From Paraburkholderia acidisoli (lineage in GTDB: Bacteria; Pseudomonadota; Gammaproteobacteria; Burkholderiales; Burkholderiaceae): a DNA stretch of 64,000 bases. Under the pieces are notes generated by a model. It worked only from the letters and a program-made list of their open reading frames with translations. It was not told the DNA's origin and did no database searches. Below are positions 1 through 9,451 of this stretch, in pieces. The translations under genes and the position numbers were made by a program. Location of the stretch: NCBI RefSeq assembly GCF_009789675.1, contig NZ_CP046913.1, positions 1,550,001 through 1,614,000 on the forward strand, in the 5' to 3' direction. Each line of letters opens with the position of its first letter. Positions within the stretch are counted from its first letter, which is position 1.

Positions 1-75
1 GCGCTGCGGGCCGCGTCGATTTCGGTCACGCGCGCGGGCGCGCAGCCTTCGATTCCCACGCTCGACGAGCTGTGA
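1..75 (+). CDS. Ribokinase-like (PfkB family) sugar kinase, C-terminal end only
   Basis: Frame 1 is open from the window edge and stops with TGA at 73-75, giving 24 residues ending SVTRAGAQPSIPTLDEL. The stretch SVTRxGAQPSIPT is the usual C-terminus of ribokinases, where the ASV/T-R-x-GAQ segment lies in the last strands by the ATP site. The start and the catalytic Asp are outside the window, so substrate and completeness cannot be judged. The call rests on a short match and could be another PfkB kinase. Confidence 0.55.
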   Translation, partial: ALRAASISVTRAGAQPSIPTLDEL

Positions 76-272
76 AGCGGCGCAATTCGCACCAGCATCC
101 GGGATCGTCTCGTTACTTCGTTTAGTTGTAAATACTTCCTACATTTCGTAGATCAATCCTCATACCGTATACATATTTCAAGTCCGCGAAATCGTGTGCC
201 GTTAATGTCAGGCAAGGGTCAGCGCTCAACACCGGGCGACAACGTTCCTTCCATTGCAAGTACGGGACACAC

Positions 273-2045
273 ATGAAAAAGGGCATCAGCATCAAGGCGC
301 GCATCGGCCTCACGATGGGTTTTCTCGCGGCGTTGATCGTCGCCATCAGCGCATTGGGGCTGCTCGGCCTCACGCGCTCGAACGACGCGTATCGCGATAC
401 GTTCACGAATCAGATGCCCAGTTCGCACGCGGTCAATCTCGCGGAGATCTACGCGGCACGCGAGCGTCTCGCACTCGACCGCGCGGCGTTCCAGCTCGGC
501 ACGCCCGACGCGGCCGCGACGCTCGATCGCGCGAAGGAGATGCGCGGCGTCTCCGACGAGTTCTGGAAGAAGTACATGGCGCTGCCGCGCGGCGCCGAGG
601 AACAGCGCCTCGCGCAGGACGTGATCACGCAGCGCGACACGCTGCATCAGATCGCCGACCAGTTCGCGGCAACGGTCGCGGCCGGCGATCAGGCCAAGGT
701 GCTCGAAGGCGCCAAGGCGCTCAAGAACGCCTACGACGGTCTCTCCAAGGCCGACGCAGCGCTCGACAAGCTGCAGATGGAGCAGGCCCGCAAGGGTTTC
801 GAGGACGCGCAGGATGCGTTCGCCGAACTGCGCATCGCGGCGATCGTCGCGCTGCTGGTTGGCATTGGCGCGGCGGTGTTCTCGTTTCTCTCGCTGCGCC
901 GCGCGATCGCGGAACCGCTCGGCGAGGCGCTGGGCGCGTTTCAGGCGATCGCCGCGGGCGACCTGCGCCGTCCCGTGGTGGTGCGCCGTCACGACGAAAT
1001 GGGCGAATTGCTGGGCGGCGTCGCGCAGATGCAGCGCAGCCTGACGGACACGGTGCGCTCGGTGCGTTCGGGCACCGAATCGATCGCCACGGCCACGCGC
1101 CAGATCGCGGCGGGCAACACCGACCTGTCCTCGCGCACCGAGGAGCAGGCGAGCGCGCTGCAGGAAACCGCATCGAGCATGGAAGAGCTGACCGGCACCG
1201 TGCGCCAGAACGCCGATAACGCCCGCCAGGCGAGCGCGCTCGCCGCGAACGCCTCGGAGATCGCCAACAAGGGCAATGCGGTGGTGAATCAGGTGGTCGG
1301 CACAATGGGCGACATCAACCAGAGTTCGGCCAAGATCGCCGAAATCATCACGATCATCGAAGGCATCGCGTTCCAGACCAATATTCTCGCGCTCAACGCG
1401 GCCGTGGAAGCGGCGCGCGCGGGCGAGGAAGGGCGCGGCTTCGCCGTGGTGGCGGGCGAGGTGCGCAGCCTCGCGCAACGCTCGTCGGCGGCGGCCAAGG
1501 AGATCAAGGGGCTCATCGACACCTCGGTCGAGCGCGTGCAAGCCGGGTCCGCCCTCGTGGACGAAGCGGGCCGCACGATGAACGAGATCATCGGCGCGGT
1601 GCAGCGCGTGACCGACATCATGGGCGAGATCGCGGCGGCGTCGCAGGAACAGTCGGGCGGCATCGAGCAGGTCGCGCGCGCCGTCACGCAGATGGACGAG
1701 GTGACGCAGCAGAACGCGGCACTGGTCGAGGAGGCGGCCGCCGCGGCGCAGTCGCTCGAAGACCAGGCGGGGCGTCTGCGCGAGGCGGTGTCCGTGTTCA
1801 CGCTCGACGAAGGCACGGTATCAACAGGATCGGCGGGGTTCAAGGCGGCGGCTGTGGCGCCGGTGAAGCCGCTCGGGCGTCCCGCTGCCGCTAGCGCCGT
1901 CAAGGCCGCCAGGCGGTCCGTGAGCGCGCCTGCGCCGCGATCGTCCGCCGCACCGGCCGCGAAGCCCGCTGCGAAGGTGGCGGAGCCAGTCATGGCCGCG
2001 CCGGCCGCCGTCGCCGCCTCGAACGACGACTGGGAAACCTTCTGA
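273..2045 (+). CDS. Methyl-accepting chemotaxis protein with periplasmic four-helix domain and CheR-docking tail
   Basis: A 590-residue Tar/Tsr-type chemoreceptor. TM1 lies at about residues 10-33 and TM2 at about 186-206, enclosing a roughly 150-residue helical sensor domain of the 4HB type. A HAMP linker and the signalling coiled coil follow. The highly conserved hairpin tip ([20 protein letters not shown], then [12 protein letters not shown]) sits near residues 368-400 and contacts CheA and CheW. After an Ala/Pro-rich flexible tail the protein ends in DDWETF, matching the xWETF pentapeptide that tethers CheR and CheB. The ligand cannot be read from sequence. It is a single gene: a terminator follows about 60 bases after the stop. 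Confidence 0.93.
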   Translation: MKKGISIKARIGLTMGFLAALIVAISALGLLGLTRSNDAYRDTFTNQMPSSHAVNLAEIYAARERLALDRAAFQLGTPDAAATLDRAKEMRGVSDEFWKKYMALPRGAEEQRLAQDVITQRDTLHQIADQFAATVAAGDQAKVLEGAKALKNAYDGLSKADAALDKLQMEQARKGFEDAQDAFAELRIAAIVALLVGIGAAVFSFLSLRRAIAEPLGEALGAFQAIAAGDLRRPVVVRRHDEMGELLGGVAQMQRSLTDTVRSVRSGTESIATATRQIAAGNTDLSSRTEEQASALQETASSMEELTGTVRQNADNARQASALAANASEIANKGNAVVNQVVGTMGDINQSSAKIAEIITIIEGIAFQTNILALNAAVEAARAGEEGRGFAVVAGEVRSLAQRSSAAAKEIKGLIDTSVERVQAGSALVDEAGRTMNEIIGAVQRVTDIMGEIAAASQEQSGGIEQVARAVTQMDEVTQQNAALVEEAAAAAQSLEDQAGRLREAVSVFTLDEGTVSTGSAGFKAAAVAPVKPLGRPAAASAVKAARRSVSAPAPRSSAAPAAKPAAKVAEPVMAAPAAVAASNDDWETF

Positions 2046-2102
2046 TCAATCGGGCGCGGCGCGTGTCGCGCTTCGCCTCCCCGGTTCGTCGACTCGACCC
2101 GC

Positions 2103-2131
2103 AAGCCGCTGCCTCCACAGCGGCTTTTTTT
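2103..2131 (+). terminator. Rho-independent terminator of the chemoreceptor gene
   Basis: The stem AAGCCGCT (2103-2110) pairs with AGCGGCTT (2119-2126) across an 8-base loop and runs into a T-tract, 58 bases after the stop codon. Confidence 0.85.
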
Positions 2132-2515
2132 GCGACTTTGACCCCGCCGTCGGCCTTGCCACGCGCCACGCAGGCGCGGTTACGGTACATTGTCAGCCGT
2201 GTCACGCGCACGGCCGCAGCGGCGTGCCAGACTCGTTCACCGCGAGCGTCACGCCGGTCAAACGGGCTTCGACCGGGCGGACGATGCCGCGGGAACACGG
2301 GCGCACGCATGGGCTCCATGAGCCGATGCGCGTAGCCAGCCAAGGGAGGGCGCGCCGCGCCATGCGAGACGGATTGCGAAAGCCGCCGGGCGGGCGGCGC
2401 GGCAGCGCGCAATCGTCGCAGCCGGCAGCCGGCAGCCGGGATACGGTGCAGAACGTAGCCGGTCGCAGCGCAGGCGACGCCAGGGCATCAAGACAGCACA
2501 AAAAAGGAAGCAGAC
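2132..2515. other. Intergenic region before the hydratase gene
   Basis: About 380 bases between the chemoreceptor terminator and the next start. Short Arg-rich frames exist on both strands but none has a convincing start signal or recognisable protein. The last 15 bases carry AAAAAAGGAAG, which serves as the ribosome binding site of the next gene. No clear promoter elements were seen. Confidence 0.5.
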
Positions 2516-3277
2516 ATGACGCATGACGATCTCGCGCAACGCCTCGTGAGTGCGCGCCGCCAGCATCAGCTGATCGAAACGCTGGAGCCCGAACGCCTGC
2601 CGCCCGATGCGGCCACGGCTTACGCGATCCAGCAGGCCGTGATTGCCGGGCTCGGCACCACCACGGGCGGCTGGAAAATTGGCGCACGAACGCCGGGCGG
2701 CGCGACCTCGGGCGCGCCCCTTCCCGCGACGCTCGTGCAGGCCTCGCCGGCGCGGCTCGAACGCGGTACGTTTTTTCGCGTGCTGGTGGAGCTGGAAATC
2801 GCCTTCCGCTTTTCCGAACCCATCGCGCCGCGCGCCGAAGCTTACGCGCGTGACGAAGTGCTCGCACGCGTGGGGCAGGTGCTGCCCGCCATTGAAATTG
2901 TCGACAGCCGGTTTGGCGAATGGCCCAACGTCGCGCCGCTCGCCCAGCTCGCCGACTCGCAGAACAACGGCGCACTCGTGACGGGCCATGCGCAGCCTTA
3001 CCCGACGCTCGCTCGCTCGCTCGACTTCGTGGCCCCCGAACTGACGCTGGCGTTCGACGGCGTGTCGATCTTGCCGGAAGCGCCGGGCAATCCCGCGGGC
3101 GACCCGCGCGAATTGCTGGTGTGGTTCGTCAACCATTGCGCCGCCATGGGTATCACGATCGAGCCCGAATGGACGATCACGACGGGCTCCTATACGGGCG
3201 CGCACCGAATCGATGCACCGGGTGTCCTGCACGGCGCCATCGACGGTCTCGGCGAAGTGGAAATCGAATTCGTTTAG
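2516..3277 (+). CDS. 2-keto-4-pentenoate hydratase-like protein (fumarylacetoacetase fold)
   Basis: A 253-residue cytosolic protein, close to the 260-270 residues of MhpD/XylJ/DmpE hydratases, which add water to 2-hydroxypentadienoate in aromatic meta-cleavage pathways using a divalent metal. The segment WKIGARTPGG near residue 52, VELEIAFRF near residue 92 (acidic metal ligands) and LPAIEIVDSRF near residue 122 match the family layout. The start at 2516 follows AAGGAAG. No other meta-cleavage gene lies nearby, so it may act on a different 2-keto-acid such as oxalocrotonate or an amide-derived acid. Fold call strong, substrate unproven. Confidence 0.8.
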   Translation: MTHDDLAQRLVSARRQHQLIETLEPERLPPDAATAYAIQQAVIAGLGTTTGGWKIGARTPGGATSGAPLPATLVQASPARLERGTFFRVLVELEIAFRFSEPIAPRAEAYARDEVLARVGQVLPAIEIVDSRFGEWPNVAPLAQLADSQNNGALVTGHAQPYPTLARSLDFVAPELTLAFDGVSILPEAPGNPAGDPRELLVWFVNHCAAMGITIEPEWTITTGSYTGAHRIDAPGVLHGAIDGLGEVEIEFV

Positions 3278-3382
3278 GTCGTCGCATGCGTGGATCACGT
3301 TCGCGCGCAAAGGCAGGCGTCGAGCCCGCATGACGCGGCAGGTACCGCGCAATCGCAGCAACCACGCTCATCGCAACGAAGA

Positions 3383-3422
3383 AAAAGCCGCTGGCGCATC
3401 GCGCGCCGCGGCTTTTATTTTT
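3383..3422 (+). terminator. Rho-independent terminator
   Basis: AAAAGCCGC (3383-3391) pairs with GCGGCTTTT (3408-3416), followed by a T-rich run. It lies about 105 bases past the hydratase stop and isolates that gene from the prkA leader. Confidence 0.75.
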
Positions 3423-3862
3423 TCATGCATGCGCGCGCCGATATGCGCGCACACTGTCACGCGCGTCATGGTCTTTGCCGATGTCGTGTCTCGTGCCAGA
3501 GCGGGAAAACCACTACTGACGTCATGGGTGTCATGAGTCGCTGTCACATGGCAATACGTAAGGGAATGCGCTGCGCGAATGCAATGCGCGGCAGGTCACC
3601 GACGACGGTGAAATCGACGCGTAAAACGGGAAAAAATTAAATGCCCACGCATGCTCGCGACAGCATGATTCGATGTGTCGCAAATCGGTCGCGAACCCGT
3701 CGAACCGCGAACGTTCAGCAGTCGCGAACAAAATAAAAACACTGCGTGTACACCGTCGTTGCGCTGATGCGTTGGATGAGAAAGCACGTTATGTCGCGCA
3801 CGTGCCGGACAAATCGACGTAATAAGGGTAACGACGTACGCGATAACGCGAACGATGTGAAA

Positions 3863-3891
3863 GGTGTTAAGGACCTTAGGGGTGTTAAGGA
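3863..3891 (+). repeat. Direct repeat GGTGTTAAGGA, with an overlapping palindrome
   Basis: GGTGTTAAGGA occurs at 3863-3873 and again at 3881-3891, 18 bases apart from start to start. The first copy runs into TAAGGACCTTA (3868-3878), an odd-length palindrome. It lies 20-40 bases upstream of the candidate sigma-54 promoter. It could be an activator site, but that is inference. Confidence 0.4.
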
Positions 3892-3908
3892 GAGAAAACC
3901 GGAGAGCC

Positions 3909-3924
3909 CGGTCTGAAATTTGCA
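3909..3924 (+). promoter_or_regulatory. Candidate sigma-54 promoter of prkA-yeaH-spoVR
   Basis: CGGTCTGAAATTTGCA has the invariant GG (3910-3911) and GC (3922-3923) with the exact 10-base spacing, and a perfect -12 box TTGCA. The -24 box is weak (CGGTCT against TGGCAC). The start codon is 208 bases downstream. Confidence 0.3.
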
Positions 3925-4132
3925 CCAGCGGGGAAGATCATTGTAAGTCGTAGTCTTGCGGTCTTCCAAGCACTCAAAAAATGCGCGTCTTGAACGGCAA
4001 CACAGTGGCAACATCCGGCGCGATTTATCGGTGCGAAAAATTTCAAAAGGGTTTAGGATGAATTTGAGCGATGTCGTTTCCGAATAGCGCGCCGCGCACG
4101 ACATCGGTCCAGAATCTCGGCGAGGAGGTAGC

Positions 4133-6055
4133 ATGGATATCTATAGCAGCTTCGCGACCCGCTTCGAAAAAACGCGAGAGGAGGAGTTCTCGCTCGAGGA
4201 GTATCTCGCGCTCTGCAAAGAAGATCCCAGTGCGTACGCTACATCGGGCGAACGCATGCTGACGGCAATCGGCGAACCCGAACAGATCGATACTCGCAAC
4301 GATCCGCGCCTGTCGCGCATCTTTGCGAACAAGGTCATCAAGGTTTATCCCGCTTTCCGCGAGTTCTATGGCATGGAAGACGTGATCGAGCAGGTGGTCT
4401 CGTACTTCCGCCATGCGGCGCAAGGACTCGAAGAAAAGAAGCAGATTCTCTACTTGCTGGGCCCGGTGGGCGGCGGTAAGTCCTCCATAGCCGAGCGTCT
4501 CAAACAGCTCATGGAACGCGTGCCGTTCTACTCGATCAAGGGTTCGCCCGTGAACGAGTCGCCGCTCGGTCTGTTCGACTACGACGAAGACGGTCCCATT
4601 CTCGAAGAACAGTACGGCATCCCGCGCCGGTATCTGAGAGGCATCCTGAGCCCGTGGGCCGTCAAGCGCCTGCACGAGTACAACGGCGACATCCGCAAGT
4701 TCCGCGTGGTGCGCCGCTATCCTTCCATCCTGCGGCAGATCGGTATTGCGAAGACCGAACCGGGCGACGAGAACAATCAGGACATCTCATCGCTTGTCGG
4801 TAAGGTCGACATTCGCAAGCTCGAACAGTACGCGCAGGACGACGCCGACGCGTACAGCTATTCCGGCGGCCTGTGTCTCGCGAATCAGGGCCTGCTCGAA
4901 TTCGTCGAAATGTTCAAGGCGCCCATCAAGGTCCTGCACCCGCTGCTCACGGCCACCCAGGAAGGTAACTTCAAGGGTACCGAAGGCTTCGGCGCAATCC
5001 CGTTCAACGGCATCATCCTCGCGCACTCGAACGAGTCGGAGTGGAAGGCATTCCGCAACAACCGCAACAACGAGGCACTGCTCGATCGTATCTTCGTGGT
5101 GAAGGTGCCGTATTGCCTGCGCTACTCGGAAGAGATGAAGATCTACGAGAAGCTGCTGCGCAACTCGTCGCTCGCGGAGGCGGTGTGCGCGCCCGGCACG
5201 CTCAAGATGATGGCGCAGATGTCGGTGCTCACGCGTCTGGCCGAGCCCGAAAACTCGAGCCTCTTTTCGAAGATGCAGGTGTACGACGGCGAAAACCTCA
5301 AAGACACCGACCCGAAAGCGAAGTCGTATCAGGAGTATCGCGACTTCGCGGGCGTGGACGAAGGCATGAACGGGGTCTCCACCCGGTTCGCATTCAAGAT
5401 TCTCTCGCGCGTGTTCAACTTCGACTCGACCGAAGTGGCTGCGAATCCGGTGCATCTGATGTACGTGCTCGAACAACAGATCGAGCGCGAACAGTTCCCG
5501 CCGGAAACCGAGCAGAAGTACCTTTCGTTCATCAAGGACGTGCTGGCCTCGCGTTACGCGGAATTCATCGGCAAGGAGATTCAGACCGCGTATCTGGAGT
5601 CGTATTCGGAGTACGGCCAGAACATCTTCGATCGCTACGTCACGTACGCCGACTTCTGGATTCAGGATCAGGAGTTCCGCGACCACGACACGGGCGAGAG
5701 CTTCGACCGCGCGGCGCTGAACGCGGAGCTGGAAAAGATCGAGAAGCCCGCGGGCATCAGCAATCCCAAGGACTTCCGTAACGAGATCGTGAACTTCGTG
5801 CTGCGCGCGCGTGCGGCCAATGCCGGCAAAAACCCGGCCTGGATCAGCTACGAGAAACTGCGCGTGGTGATCGAGAAGAAAATGTTCTCGAATACGGAAG
5901 AACTTTTGCCGGTCATCTCGTTCAATGCGAAAGGGTCGGCGGAAGAACAGCGCAAGCATGAAGACTTCGTCAACCGCATGGTGGCGAAGGGCTATACGCC
6001 GAAGCAGGTCCGGTTGCTCTGCGACTGGTATCTGCGGGTGCGCAAGTCGTCATGA
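4133..6055 (+). CDS. prkA: PrkA family serine protein kinase
   Basis: A 640-residue cytosolic protein, near the 644 of E. coli YeaG. An AAA-type ATPase domain leads, with Walker A GPVGGGKSS at about residues 110-118; a PrkA C-terminal kinase-like domain follows from about residue 400. YeaG-type proteins act in stationary-phase and nitrogen-starvation responses, and PrkA phosphorylates a 60-kDa protein in Bacillus. It starts at 4133 behind GAGGAGGT at ideal spacing. yeaH follows 188 bases later and spoVR after that: the three recur together across proteobacteria and are presumably co-transcribed. Confidence 0.95.
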   Translation: MDIYSSFATRFEKTREEEFSLEEYLALCKEDPSAYATSGERMLTAIGEPEQIDTRNDPRLSRIFANKVIKVYPAFREFYGMEDVIEQVVSYFRHAAQGLEEKKQILYLLGPVGGGKSSIAERLKQLMERVPFYSIKGSPVNESPLGLFDYDEDGPILEEQYGIPRRYLRGILSPWAVKRLHEYNGDIRKFRVVRRYPSILRQIGIAKTEPGDENNQDISSLVGKVDIRKLEQYAQDDADAYSYSGGLCLANQGLLEFVEMFKAPIKVLHPLLTATQEGNFKGTEGFGAIPFNGIILAHSNESEWKAFRNNRNNEALLDRIFVVKVPYCLRYSEEMKIYEKLLRNSSLAEAVCAPGTLKMMAQMSVLTRLAEPENSSLFSKMQVYDGENLKDTDPKAKSYQEYRDFAGVDEGMNGVSTRFAFKILSRVFNFDSTEVAANPVHLMYVLEQQIEREQFPPETEQKYLSFIKDVLASRYAEFIGKEIQTAYLESYSEYGQNIFDRYVTYADFWIQDQEFRDHDTGESFDRAALNAELEKIEKPAGISNPKDFRNEIVNFVLRARAANAGKNPAWISYEKLRVVIEKKMFSNTEELLPVISFNAKGSAEEQRKHEDFVNRMVAKGYTPKQVRLLCDWYLRVRKSS

Positions 6056-6243
6056 CCGAAGAGGCTGTACCGTCTTCCTGCGCCGCCGCATGCGTTTCGC
6101 GGCGGCGCGCGAGGACCTCCGGCGGGGCGCAGGCCGCGTGGCCGTGAGCGGGTGAACGCGGCACGCACGATGGCGACAAACGCCACGGCAGCGGCACGTG
6201 ACACTGCACCTCGCTCATTTGAAACTGGAGCGGGAGACTGGAT

Positions 6244-7512
6244 GTGCTTCATCAAATCATCGACCGCAGGTTGGCCGGCAAGAACAAGAGCATTGCGAAT
6301 CGCGAGCGCTTCCTGCGCCGCGTGAAAAACTACATTCGTCACGCCGTCTCGGAAGCGGTACGTGACCGTAGTATCAAAGACATTCAGAGCAACCAGAGCA
6401 TCACCATTCCACGCAAGGACATTGCGGAGCCCTCGTTCCGGCACGGCCCGGGCGGGCGGCGCGAAATGGTGCATCCCGGTAATGCCGACTACATTCGCGG
6501 CGACCGCATTCCTCGCCCGCAGGGCGGCGGTGGCGGCGGCGGAAGTCAGGCGAGCAACGAAGGCGAAGGTCAGGACGACTTCGTATTCGAGCTGTCGCGT
6601 GAAGAGTTCATGCAGTACTTCTTCGACGACCTCGAATTGCCGCGTCTCGTCAAAACCCATCTCATGGCCGTGCCCACGTGGAAGAGCATCCGCGCGGGCT
6701 GGGCCGCCGAGGGCACGCCCAACAACATCGACGTCGTGCGTTCGCTGCGCAGTGCGCTGGGGCGCCGTATCGCGCTCGGTGCGCCGCTCGTCAACGAGTT
6801 GCACGCGCTCGAAGCCGAACTCGAGGCGCTCAAGGCCGACACCGCCGACCGGCGCCAGGAGATCGCGCTGCTCGAAGAGCAGATCCATCACTTGCGCGGA
6901 CGCATCTGGCGCATTCCGTTCATCGACCCGTTCGACCTGCGTTACGTGAATCGCGTGAAGCAGCCGCAACCGTCGAGTCAGGCCGTGATGTTCTGTCTGA
7001 TGGACGTATCCGGGTCGATGGACGAGCAGCGCAAGGATCTCTCCAAGCGCTTTTTCATCCTGCTGTATCTCTTTCTCAAGCGTAACTACGAGAAGATCGA
7101 GGTGGTGTTCATCCGCCACCATACGCGTGCGGAAGAGGTGGACGAAGACACCTTTTTCCATTCGACGGAAAGCGGCGGCACGGTCGTGTCGAGCGCGCTG
7201 GAGCTGATGAAAAAAGTGATCGAAGACCGTTATTCGCCGAGCGACTGGAACATCTATGGCGCGCAGGCTTCGGACGGCGACAACTGGACCGACGACTCGC
7301 CCAAGTGCCGCAAGATCCTGGCGGAAGACATCCTGCCGCAGGTCAGGTATTTCGCCTATATTCAAGTCACGCCGGAAGAGCAGAATCTGTGGCTCGAATA
7401 CGCGCAACTCGCGCTTTCCGAGCCGGCGCTGGCCATGAAGAAAGTCGACACGGCCGCGGATATTTACCCGGTGTTCCGGGAGTTGTTCGAAAAGCAGGTG
7501 GAGCGCTCATGA
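6244..7512 (+). CDS. yeaH: YeaH/YhbH family protein (DUF444, von Willebrand-like)
   Basis: 422 residues, matching E. coli YeaH (427). It starts with GTG: the second-residue string LHQIIDRRLAGKNKS is the family N-terminus, and GGAG stands upstream. A Gly/Ser-rich patch near residues 93-105 precedes a C-terminal VWA-like domain whose MIDAS motif DVSGS is at about residues 255-259. The function is unknown; it is genetically linked to PrkA and is thought to act with the kinase in stress survival. Its stop overlaps an upstream in-frame ATG of the spoVR frame (ATGA at 7509-7512), which suggests translational coupling. Confidence 0.93.
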   Translation: MLHQIIDRRLAGKNKSIANRERFLRRVKNYIRHAVSEAVRDRSIKDIQSNQSITIPRKDIAEPSFRHGPGGRREMVHPGNADYIRGDRIPRPQGGGGGGGSQASNEGEGQDDFVFELSREEFMQYFFDDLELPRLVKTHLMAVPTWKSIRAGWAAEGTPNNIDVVRSLRSALGRRIALGAPLVNELHALEAELEALKADTADRRQEIALLEEQIHHLRGRIWRIPFIDPFDLRYVNRVKQPQPSSQAVMFCLMDVSGSMDEQRKDLSKRFFILLYLFLKRNYEKIEVVFIRHHTRAEEVDEDTFFHSTESGGTVVSSALELMKKVIEDRYSPSDWNIYGAQASDGDNWTDDSPKCRKILAEDILPQVRYFAYIQVTPEEQNLWLEYAQLALSEPALAMKKVDTAADIYPVFRELFEKQVERS

Positions 7513-7703
7513 CGACACGCCATCTGCACAACGAGGCGCGCGGCTACGAGCCGGAGCGCCGGAAGCATGACGGCCACGAGACAGGGCAGGAAGCCGGGTC
7601 CGAGGCAGGGCAGCATGGCGGGGTGGATTCCGCCGGTACGCCCGAGCCCGCCGCCGCGGCTCGCCACAAGGAGCATGGGCTCGCCCAGCAAAGGGAAGTA
7701 CAC

Positions 7704-9227
7704 ATGAACGTAGCCGACAGACGGCCGTTGCCGTGCCCATCCGACTGGTCCTTCGAACTCATCGAGGAATACGACACGCACATCTCGCATGTTGCGGAGC
7801 AATATGAACTCGATGTGTACCCCATTCAGCTCGAGCTGATTAGCGCCGAACAGATGATGGACGCGTATGCCTCGGTGGGCATGCCCGTGAATTATCGTCA
7901 CTGGTCGTTCGGCAAGCATTTTCTCTCCACGGAGAAAAGCTACCGGCGCGGGCAAATGGGGCTCGCGTACGAGATCGTGATCAATTCCAACCCCTGCATT
8001 GCGTATCTCATGGAAGAAAACACCATGACGATGCAGGCACTCGTGATCGCGCACGCGGCGTACGGGCACAACTCGTTCTTCAAGGGCAATTACCTGTTCC
8101 GTCTCTGGACGGACGCGCACGCGATCATCGACTACCTCGTCTACGCGAAGAATTACATCGCCGAATGCGAAGAGCGCTTCGGTCTCGATCGCGTGGAGGA
8201 ATTGCTTGACTCGTGCCACGCGCTCATGAATTACGGCGTGGATCGCTACAAGCGCCCGCAGAAGCTCTCGCTCGAACGCGAGGCCGCCATGCGTCGCGAG
8301 CGCGAGGCGTATCTGCAATCGCAGGTCAACGAACTCTGGCGCACGCTGCCCAAGACGCAGCAGCCCATTGCCGAAGATCCGGACGACCGCTTTCCGCCCG
8401 AGCCGCAAGAAAACCTGCTCTATTTCGCGGAAAAGAACTCGCCGCTGCTTCAACCGTGGGAGCGCGAAGTCATTCGCATCGTGCGCAAGGTGGGGCAATA
8501 CTTTTACCCGCAGCGCCAGACTCAGGTGATGAACGAAGGCTGGGCCACGTTCTGGCATTACACGCTGCTCAATACGCTGTATGCGCAGGGCAAGCTCGAA
8601 GACGGCTTCATGATGGAGTTCCTGCACTCGCACAGCAACGTGATCTACCAGCCGCCCGTGACCAAGCCGTATTACAGCGGCATCAATCCGTATGCGCTGG
8701 GTTTTTCGATGATGAGCGATATCCGCCGCATCTGCGAAAACCCCACGGACGAAGACCGCAAGTGGTTCCCGGAACTGGCCGGCAGCCCGTGGCTCAAGGC
8801 GCTGCATTACGCCATGCGCAACTTCAAGGACGAGAGCTTTGTCGCGCAGTATCTGTCGCCGCATCTGATCCGTGAAATGCGCTTGTTCTCGGTGCTCGAC
8901 GACGACATGCGCGACGCGCTCGAAGTCTCGGCCATCCACGACGACAGCGGTTACCAGTATGTGCGTCAGGCGCTGTCGCGGCAGTACGACATGCATCACC
9001 GCGAGCCGAACATCCAGGTGTGGTCGGTCAACACGCGCGGCGACCGCAGTCTCACGCTGCGCCACTTCATGAGCGACAACCGCCATCTTTCCGGCGACAC
9101 CGAGGAAGTGCTGCGGCACATGGCGCGCCTGTGGCAATTCGACGTGTATCTGGAGAGCGTCGATGAAAACGGCACCGTGAGGAAGCGCTATGAATGCCGT
9201 TACATGCCGCCGCCCATTCGCGCATGA
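7704..9227 (+). CDS. SpoVR family protein (YcgB-like)
   Basis: 507 residues from ATG 7704, which follows AAAGGGAAG and gives the family length (E. coli YcgB 510). Family blocks are plain: EQMMDAYASVGMPVNY, HWSFGKHF, AYEIVINSNPCIAYLMEEN and LLDSCHALMNYGVDRY. SpoVR was named for a cortex defect in Bacillus spores; in non-sporing bacteria it is a stress-induced protein of unknown activity, and its conserved His/Glu pattern suggests a metal site. The frame is open back to ATG 7509, overlapping the yeaH stop; that start would add 65 low-complexity Glu/His/Gly residues. I prefer 7704, but the longer form cannot be excluded. Third gene of the prkA operon. Confidence 0.92.
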   Translation: MNVADRRPLPCPSDWSFELIEEYDTHISHVAEQYELDVYPIQLELISAEQMMDAYASVGMPVNYRHWSFGKHFLSTEKSYRRGQMGLAYEIVINSNPCIAYLMEENTMTMQALVIAHAAYGHNSFFKGNYLFRLWTDAHAIIDYLVYAKNYIAECEERFGLDRVEELLDSCHALMNYGVDRYKRPQKLSLEREAAMRREREAYLQSQVNELWRTLPKTQQPIAEDPDDRFPPEPQENLLYFAEKNSPLLQPWEREVIRIVRKVGQYFYPQRQTQVMNEGWATFWHYTLLNTLYAQGKLEDGFMMEFLHSHSNVIYQPPVTKPYYSGINPYALGFSMMSDIRRICENPTDEDRKWFPELAGSPWLKALHYAMRNFKDESFVAQYLSPHLIREMRLFSVLDDDMRDALEVSAIHDDSGYQYVRQALSRQYDMHHREPNIQVWSVNTRGDRSLTLRHFMSDNRHLSGDTEEVLRHMARLWQFDVYLESVDENGTVRKRYECRYMPPPIRA

Positions 9228-9286
9228 TGTCGCTGTGATTTAACTACGGCATATCGTCAGGCGTCGTCGGCGTATCGTCAGCTTGC

Positions 9287-9314
9287 AAGGCCAGCCTCCG
9301 GGCTGGCCTTTTTC
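9287..9314 (+). terminator. Rho-independent terminator of the prkA operon
   Basis: AAGGCCAGCC (9287-9296), loop TCCG, GGCTGGCCTT (9301-9310), then T residues. It is a strong 10-bp stem 60 bases after the spoVR stop. Confidence 0.88.
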
Positions 9315-9451
9315 GTTTTCGCGCGCGCAAGGCGGAACTGCGCGCGAAGTCGTGCCAGAGCAGCGCGCCGCGCTACCATACTGCGCCAGCAACTCATAGA
9401 AACCCGAAACGAAGGAGCGCACGCGGATGCGGTATGTGAAAGGGAAGCGGC

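Larger units (their letters stand above)
3423..4132 (+). other. Long AT-rich leader of the prkA operon
   Basis: About 700 bases without a convincing gene and visibly richer in A/T than the flanking genes. It holds an 11-base direct repeat, a short palindrome, a candidate sigma-54 promoter and, just before prkA, the very strong ribosome binding site GAGGAGGT (4121-4128). A nine-codon frame ATG-TAG at 4058-4087 could be a leader peptide but has no support. In E. coli the homologous yeaGH operon has a sigma-54/NtrC promoter, so a long regulatory leader would make sense. Confidence 0.5.

Noticed and set aside
2224..2526. A 100-codon plus-strand frame between the chemoreceptor and the hydratase
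   Set aside because: Overlaps the hydratase start, has no ribosome binding site, and is Arg/Ser/Gly-rich without family resemblance.
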